In this document: positions 58,852 through 64,000 of the stretch, in pieces
Layout of the letters: every line of letters begins with the position of its first letter
Position numbering within the stretch: the stretch's first letter is position 1
Origin: SZUA-22 sp963751695
Lineage (GTDB): Bacteria; Bacteroidota; Ignavibacteria; Ignavibacteriales; Melioribacteraceae
Length of the DNA: 64,000 nt
Assembly (NCBI GenBank): GCA_963751695.1
Contig: CAVVVP010000005.1
Coordinates: forward strand, 310,001 to 374,000
Reading direction: 5' to 3'
Notes under the pieces: generated by a model
Told to the model about the DNA's origin: nothing
Seen by the model: the letters and a program-made list of their open reading frames with translations, nothing else
Databases searched by the model: none
Program-made: the position numbers and the translations under genes

Positions 58852-61056
58852 ATGGGTTATAGTAAAATTCTGTTCTTAATACTAATATATTCTAGTTCTT
58901 TATTTGGACAAGAAATTGGGGAATGGAACAATTATACTGATATGAAATATGTAACAGAAATAGCTGCTTACTCAGATGGATTTTGGATGTCTTCGACTGG
59001 AGGAGCTGGTCACTACTACAATGATTATAATGATTATATTACCTTTCTTACAAAATCTGAAGGACTTAACAGTCAAAATTTAACGACATTAAGCTTAGAT
59101 GAAAATTCTAATGTATGGTTTGGAATTCTCAATGGAGTTATTAATATTTATAATCCAGAAGATGGTTCGATGAAAGAGATATTGGATATTAACCAATCCA
59201 ACTATACGAAGAAGAGTATAAATGATTTTTTCATTTCAGGAGATACAAATTATGTATCGACGGAGTTTGGCCTTTCTTTAATCCACACAGAATTTTATGC
59301 TTTCATTGAAACGGTAACCAAATTCGGGGATTTTACTTCTGCAGAGATAGTAAATAGTACTGCTGTATTCAATAATAAAATTTATGTATCAACAAAGAGC
59401 GGAGTAGCTATTCAAAAAGATGGTGCTAACAATCTGATCGCACCAGAATCTTGGACGAGTTACAATTGTGGAAGTGATATTCCAGCCGGAGAAACTTATT
59501 CCACAGTGTTTTATGATGATCGAATAATTGCTTCAACGAATGTTGGTCTCGTACAATTCGATGGAACTAACTGGTCCCCTTATGCTTATAACATTAAGAT
59601 CAATGATATGATGGTTAAGGATGATCTTTTGTACATTCTAAGTGATAATTCTCTCAATTCTTTTGATGGATCAAATGATAATCAAATATTCACTTCAAAC
59701 TCTGAAATCTTTCATAAATTTGATTTGAGTGACAATAAAGTATTAATTGGAACTGATCTTGGAGTGATAGAAGTCGGTATCGACTCTTCAAGTTCAATAA
59801 TTCCAAATGGACCAATAAACAATTCTTTTCAAAGCCTGGCAGTTGATAAAAATAGCGCCTTATGGGTTGGAACTGGTAAGGATGTTTTTGGGGAAGGTTT
59901 CATGAAATTTGAAGATGGAATCTGGACCAACTTTAATACTTTTTCATTTCCAGAATTACCGAATAATAATTATCATAGGGTTTCCGCAGATAATTACCAA
60001 GTATACCTTTCAAATTGGGGTGCTGGTTTGACACTGGAAGAAGATGGAAATTTTGGTTATCTCAATTCCAATAACTCTGAACTTGTCGGGATACCATCGG
60101 ATCCAGATTATATTGTAATACAAAATGCGGCAAGAGATTCTAAAAATGATTTATGGATATTTAATTTTGCTTCAGCTGATGAAAAACCAATCATTCAATT
60201 GACTCAAGATTCAGTTTGGTATCACTATAGATTTCCATTCTTCCAAATTAACGAAGACGTATATTTAACCGATGGAATGATAGATCAGTACAATACAAAG
60301 TGGTTCAGCATTATAGGGAGAGGACTCTTTTATTTTAATGAGAATGGCACTCCCGAAAATACAGAAGATGATGTTTGGGGCTGGCTTCGGGAATCTGATG
60401 GTTTAAACAGCGCAGATATAACATCATTAGCTTTAGATGAAAGAGGTGAACTTTGGGTAGGAACTCCAAGTGGTGCTAATATCATTACCAATCCATCATC
60501 TCCCAAATCAAGGATATCAAATGCTTACGCAATCCTTGAGCAATCAGTAACTTCAATAGCAGTTGATCCTTTAAACAACAAGTGGGTCGGAACTTATCAA
60601 GGATTATTTGTGCTTACTCCAGATGGGACTCGTCTAATTGAACAGTATGATAGTGAGAACAGTCCACTTCCAACTAACGAAATTCGTACGGTTGACATCG
60701 ATAAGAATAACGGAATCATCTATATTGGCACTAGCTTTGGATTGAGTACTCTTATTACACCGTCAATTGAAGCAAATCAAAGTTTTGATGAGCTGTATGT
60801 ATATCCCAATCCCTTTATTATTGGAGAAGGAATAAATCTTTCAATAGATGGTTTGATGAGTAATAGCGCTCTTAAAATCCTAACTATTTCTGGAGATGTT
60901 GTACGTGAAATTGAAACACCGGGTGGGAGACTTGGATTCTGGGATGGTAAAAATGAGGATGGTAATTTTGTTGCGTCAGGAATTTATATTATTGTTGCTT
61001 CTGACGAAGAAGCAAGCAGTGTTTCAACCACAAAAGTTGCGATTATAAAAAAATAG
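58852..61056 (+). CDS. PorZ-like T9SS component: two-propeller protein with C-terminal sorting-like domain
   Basis: 734 residues from the ATG at 58852. Signal peptide 1-19 (ending S-L-F-G-Q). Repeated propeller strands follow: N-V-W-F-G-I-L-N-G-V, Y-V-S-T-E-F-G-L-S, L-W-V-G-T-G-K, L-W-V-G-T-P-S-G-A, K-W-V-G-T-Y-Q-G-L and I-Y-I-G-T-S-F-G-L, spread over two propellers (about 25-630). The last about 85 residues (V-Y-P-N-P-F, L-K-I-L-T-I-S-G-D-V-V, S-G-I-Y-I-I-V, ending K-V-A-I-I-K-K) form a T9SS-type C-terminal domain. This build and the opening W-N-N-Y-T-D-M-K-Y-V-T-E-I-A match PorZ, which helps attach T9SS cargo on the cell surface. Other propeller sensors are possible, but there is no kinase. 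Confidence 0.7.
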   Translation: MGYSKILFLILIYSSSLFGQEIGEWNNYTDMKYVTEIAAYSDGFWMSSTGGAGHYYNDYNDYITFLTKSEGLNSQNLTTLSLDENSNVWFGILNGVINIYNPEDGSMKEILDINQSNYTKKSINDFFISGDTNYVSTEFGLSLIHTEFYAFIETVTKFGDFTSAEIVNSTAVFNNKIYVSTKSGVAIQKDGANNLIAPESWTSYNCGSDIPAGETYSTVFYDDRIIASTNVGLVQFDGTNWSPYAYNIKINDMMVKDDLLYILSDNSLNSFDGSNDNQIFTSNSEIFHKFDLSDNKVLIGTDLGVIEVGIDSSSSIIPNGPINNSFQSLAVDKNSALWVGTGKDVFGEGFMKFEDGIWTNFNTFSFPELPNNNYHRVSADNYQVYLSNWGAGLTLEEDGNFGYLNSNNSELVGIPSDPDYIVIQNAARDSKNDLWIFNFASADEKPIIQLTQDSVWYHYRFPFFQINEDVYLTDGMIDQYNTKWFSIIGRGLFYFNENGTPENTEDDVWGWLRESDGLNSADITSLALDERGELWVGTPSGANIITNPSSPKSRISNAYAILEQSVTSIAVDPLNNKWVGTYQGLFVLTPDGTRLIEQYDSENSPLPTNEIRTVDIDKNNGIIYIGTSFGLSTLITPSIEANQSFDELYVYPNPFIIGEGINLSIDGLMSNSALKILTISGDVVREIETPGGRLGFWDGKNEDGNFVASGIYIIVASDEEASSVSTTKVAIIKK

Positions 61057-61083
61057 TTTCATTTCATTCTTTATTCAGATTTT

Positions 61084-63021
61084 ATGATAGACTTCATTGA
61101 TGTTTCAATCCATTTTACTGGCACTCCCCTATTTGATTCTACTCGTTTTAGAGTGAATAAATCTGACAGAATTGCTTTAGTTGGATCGAATGGAACGGGA
61201 AAATCTACAATACTTAAAATGATTGCTGGATTAGAGGAACCATCATCAGGAAATATTGCTAAACAAAAAAACATTCGGATTGGATATCTCCCCCAGGAAT
61301 ATCTAATCACTTCATCCCTATCCGTCTTTAATGAAGTGAAAGCCTCACTTACTTTGTATAATGAGATCGAATCAAAAGAAAATCATCTTCATTCGATTTT
61401 GAAAGATGAAACCCTTCACTCTAATGAATATGATAAAGCATTAAATGAACTTGGTGTTCTTAATGACCAGAAAGAAAAATTTGAATTCTACAGTACAGAT
61501 TCAAAGATAGAAAAAGTGCTCGAAGGATTAGGATTCCATGAATCTAATTTTACGATGCCGGTAAACACTTTTTCTGGTGGATGGCAAATGAGAATTGAAC
61601 TTGCAAAGATCTTGTTGAATGATAATGATATAATTCTTCTTGACGAGCCAACTAATCATTTGGATATAGATTCATTGCAGTGGTTGATAAATTTTTTGAT
61701 AAATTTTAAAGGTGCGATTCTTCTCGTATCGCATGATAGATATTTTGTAAATAAGTTGACAAACAAGACACTGGAAATTTTCAATCGTAAGTTGACTCTT
61801 TTTAATGGAAATTACGATGCTTACCTTAAGTTCAAAGAAGAGAGGGATACTCAACTCCTAAATGATTTTTCAAATCAAGAGAAAAAGAAAAAAGAAACGC
61901 TTCAATTCATTGAAAGATTTCGATATAAAGCCACAAAAGCAAAACAAGTACAAAGCAGAATTAAACAGCTCGAAAAACTTCAGAAATTTGATCTTCCGCA
62001 ATTTGAATCAAATATTACAATTAGATTCCCTGAACCGCCCCGAAGTGGCGCAATTCCAATTGAAATAGAGTCTCTTTCGAAAGCGTATGGGGATAATAAG
62101 GTTTTTGAGCAATTCGACTTAAGAATTGAACGAGGAGAAAAAATTGCATTTCTAGGTCCAAATGGTGCGGGAAAAACAACTCTAGCAAAAATAATTGCGG
62201 GTAAAACTGATATAGATTCTGGAATTATAAAATTCGGGAACAATACCGTAACATCTTACTATTCGCAAGAAGTAGCGGATGATCTAGACTTAGAATCAGA
62301 TATTATAGATAATTTAATGGAAGGAAGTTCGGACTCTTCTCCTCAGAAACTTAGAACAATTTTGGGTTCATTTCTATTTACGGATGATGACGTGTTTAAA
62401 AAAGTAAAAGTGTTATCAGGAGGAGAAAAAAGTAGAGTGGCTCTAGCTAAAATTTTATTGACCAAGGCAAATCTCATAATTCTTGACGAACCAACTAACC
62501 ACTTAGACTTTCAGTCGAAAGAAGTATTACGAGAAGCACTAGTAAATTCCTATGCTGCAATAATCATTGTTTCTCATGATGTTGATTTCCTTCGACCAAT
62601 TGTGGATAAAGTATTAGAGATCAGGAAATTGAAAACTTCATACTTTCATGGTGGCATTGATTACTATCTACACAAAAAATCTAATATTGACGAATCAGAA
62701 ATAATTGATGTTGAAAAAAAAATAAAAGGTAGCAGGAAGGAACAGAAGCGAATTGAAGCAGAGAAAAGAAGATTCAAATCTGAGGCTACTAAACTACTTT
62801 CCAAAACAGTAAGTGAGCTTGAGCATGAGATCGAAGAGCTAGAAGCTCGAAAATTAGAAATAGAAAATGACCTAGGTGACGTAACAGTTTATTCAGACCC
62901 TGAAAAAGCAGCAGAAAGAAACAAAGAATATGAAGAAATTAAAGCCAAGTTGAATAAAATCGAACATCTTTGGTCAGAAAAATCTGAGGAATTAGAATCT
63001 ATACTTAAAGAATTTTGTTAA
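61084..63021 (+). CDS. ABC-F family ATP-binding protein
   Basis: 645 residues with two ABC domains and no membrane helices. Walker A sites G-S-N-G-T-G-K-S-T and G-P-N-G-A-G-K-T-T, signatures F-S-G-G-W-Q-M-R and L-S-G-G-E-K-S-R, and Walker B L-L-D-E-P-T-N-H-L-D-I and I-L-D-E-P-T-N-H-L-D-F. Between them is the basic P-site tRNA interaction linker (F-R-Y-K-A-T-K-A-K-Q-V-Q-S-R). The C-terminal about 100 residues form a coiled coil, as in Uup. ABC-F proteins act on the ribosome; whether this one resembles EttA, Uup or a resistance factor is not clear. It follows the PorZ-like gene by 27 bases and faces the ROK gene. Confidence 0.94.
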   Translation: MIDFIDVSIHFTGTPLFDSTRFRVNKSDRIALVGSNGTGKSTILKMIAGLEEPSSGNIAKQKNIRIGYLPQEYLITSSLSVFNEVKASLTLYNEIESKENHLHSILKDETLHSNEYDKALNELGVLNDQKEKFEFYSTDSKIEKVLEGLGFHESNFTMPVNTFSGGWQMRIELAKILLNDNDIILLDEPTNHLDIDSLQWLINFLINFKGAILLVSHDRYFVNKLTNKTLEIFNRKLTLFNGNYDAYLKFKEERDTQLLNDFSNQEKKKKETLQFIERFRYKATKAKQVQSRIKQLEKLQKFDLPQFESNITIRFPEPPRSGAIPIEIESLSKAYGDNKVFEQFDLRIERGEKIAFLGPNGAGKTTLAKIIAGKTDIDSGIIKFGNNTVTSYYSQEVADDLDLESDIIDNLMEGSSDSSPQKLRTILGSFLFTDDDVFKKVKVLSGGEKSRVALAKILLTKANLIILDEPTNHLDFQSKEVLREALVNSYAAIIIVSHDVDFLRPIVDKVLEIRKLKTSYFHGGIDYYLHKKSNIDESEIIDVEKKIKGSRKEQKRIEAEKRRFKSEATKLLSKTVSELEHEIEELEARKLEIENDLGDVTVYSDPEKAAERNKEYEEIKAKLNKIEHLWSEKSEELESILKEFC

Positions 63022-63037
63022 TAATTTTCCCAAACAA

Positions 63038-64000
63038 TTAATTTACGTCTGTAAACTCCTTAGCTAGAGCTACTCCACCATAGATCGGTGCGTCATCACC
63101 AAGAGTAGTATTCACCAATTTCACCTTACTTCCTGGTTCAGCTAAAACGGATTTATCAAAAGCTTTCTTGATCTCAGGCAGCATAAAATCTCCCATGGCT
63201 TCTATCACTCCACCACCAAGAACAATCGTATCTACATTTAAAAGTGTAGTTAAGCTACCTAATACAGTTCCAGTTATTCTGCACGCCCGTTTTACATGTT
63301 TTATTACTAATTTATCACCACTCTCAATTGACTTTGCCAAAGCACTGCTTTTTATTTTATCTCCCTTCATATATTCAAGGATATTACTTTCTTTCCCTTT
63401 TTTTATATCTTTTTTAATCCCTTTCACAATTGCAGTCCGGCTCGCTTGGTTCTCAAATGTTTTTGATTTTGATGATAAACTAAATTTTCCTTTTTCATCT
63501 ACGAGCATATGTCCAATCTCACCAGCAAAAAAGTTGGAACCTCGATAAAGTTGACCATTGAAAACCAAAGCTCCTCCGATACCGGTTCCTGGACAGACTA
63601 CAAGCATATTCTTAACTTTATTCTTGAATTCAAAGTCCAAAATTCCTAATCCCCACATGTTAACATCGTTTTCAAGCAATACTTTTATTGGTAAATATTT
63701 TTGCAAGGCTTGTTGGAAATTGAAATTCTTGATCCCCAGATTTGGTGCATTTTCCAAAATGCCAGAAATTGGATTAACAGTTCCGGGAACTCCCATACTT
63801 ATTGCCATAACACTATCTGGAATTACTGAATTATCTTTAAGCAACTGTTCAATTGCTTCAGCAATAATGGAAATAAGATGTTCATTACCTTTAGAGATAT
63901 CCGTAATCTTCTTAACACTATCAATAATTTTATAATCGACACTTACTAAACTCGCTAATATTTTTGTCCCACCAAGATCAACTGTAATCACATATTGTTG
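63038..64000 (-). CDS. ROK-family sugar kinase/regulator-like protein without the zinc motif (N-terminus may extend past the edge)
   Basis: The frame is open through the right edge; Q-Q-Y-V before I-T-V-D-L-G-G-T-K suggests the real start lies outside, though GTG at 63991 is possible. About 317 residues are seen from that GTG. D-L-G-G-T-K binds ATP, I-S-M-G-V-P-G-T-V follows, and E-N-D-V-N-M-W-G contains the catalytic Asp of the ROK fold. V-C-P-G-T-G-I-G-G-A and G-E-I-G-H-M lead to the place where most ROK proteins have C-x-C-G-x-x-G-C. Here it reads F-S-L-S-S-K-S-K-T-F-E-N with no Cys, so no structural zinc. It probably phosphorylates glucose or a related sugar; no DNA-binding domain is seen. 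Convergent with the ABC-F gene. Confidence 0.88.
   Translation of the reverse strand, partial: QQYVITVDLGGTKILASLVSVDYKIIDSVKKITDISKGNEHLISIIAEAIEQLLKDNSVIPDSVMAISMGVPGTVNPISGILENAPNLGIKNFNFQQALQKYLPIKVLLENDVNMWGLGILDFEFKNKVKNMLVVCPGTGIGGALVFNGQLYRGSNFFAGEIGHMLVDEKGKFSLSSKSKTFENQASRTAIVKGIKKDIKKGKESNILEYMKGDKIKSSALAKSIESGDKLVIKHVKRACRITGTVLGSLTTLLNVDTIVLGGGVIEAMGDFMLPEIKKAFDKSVLAEPGSKVKLVNTTLGDDAPIYGGVALAKEFTDVN

Noticed and set aside
63168..63935. Two plus-strand frames opposite the ROK gene
   Set aside because: The ROK motifs are on the minus strand; these frames have no recognisable motifs.
1..64000. tRNA, rRNA, CRISPR array, insertion sequence, prophage or origin
   Set aside because: No cloverleaf, repeat-spacer pattern, transposase or integrase, terminal inverted repeats or DnaA-box cluster was found by reading the gaps; a tRNAscan or Infernal run would be needed to exclude small RNAs.

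Overview
The window is 64 kb of AT-rich bacterial chromosome (about one third GC by eye). It is densely coding, with 50 genes supported and only one gap over 300 bases. Several features point to the FCB supergroup (Bacteroidota, Ignavibacteriota, Marinimicrobia and relatives): C-terminal type IX secretion (T9SS) sorting domains with the NYPNPFNPTT signature, PorV/PorQ-family and PorZ-like proteins, a SusC-like TonB receptor, DUF1684, DUF4296 and DUF6340-like lipoproteins, and promoters with a TAnnTTTG -7 box. The NYPNPFNP form and the missing SusD favour an Ignavibacteria- or Marinimicrobia-like lineage, but no rRNA or tRNA is present to settle this.

Left third (1-22940), minus strand: a carbohydrate-acquisition region. 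A probable ten-gene operon (21419 down to 8376) encodes a PfkB sugar kinase, a lipoprotein with a TIM barrel, a lipoprotein fusing a beta-propeller to a helical hydrolase-like domain, a metallophosphoesterase, a glycerophosphodiester phosphodiesterase, a polytopic membrane protein, a GH31 enzyme and two tandem sialidase-like propeller proteins. Directly downstream, a second operon (8120 down to 812) encodes a frameshifted TonB receptor, a fibronectin-type surface protein, a PorV/PorQ-family barrel and a T9SS-sorted jelly-roll protein, and ends in a strong terminator. LacI-type palindromes lie in front of both operons, so they probably form one regulon controlled by a repressor encoded elsewhere. 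I regard this as the most likely undescribed system in the window: a SusD-less, T9SS-linked glycan (possibly phosphoglycan) utilisation locus with two uncharacterised lipoprotein enzymes. A cohesin-like T9SS cargo gene lies just upstream, and a partial C45-family lipoprotein lies beyond the terminator.

Middle (23275-50624): an orphan gene; the three-gene proton-translocating transhydrogenase (pntAA-pntAB-pntB); a TIGR02117 protein; a 1211-residue GH13 protein with a changed active-site motif; a thioesterase; a mutS-DUF1684-aroF-tyrA plus-strand operon; a lipoprotein; a minus-strand cluster of small-molecule enzymes (P1 peptidase, racemase, TIM-barrel epimerase, VOC protein, lipoprotein, UroD-like methyltransferase); an SDR plus FAD oxidoreductase pair; hbd-ackA; and an ABC transporter pair.

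Right end (50720-64000): a RecQ helicase, a DUF4296-type lipoprotein and a rhomboid protease, pgk and gap each followed by its own terminator, a Crp/Fnr regulator with a PHP phosphoesterase, a PorZ-like T9SS protein, an ABC-F ATPase and a ROK sugar kinase running to the right edge. No insertion sequence, phage gene, CRISPR array, rRNA or tRNA was recognised.
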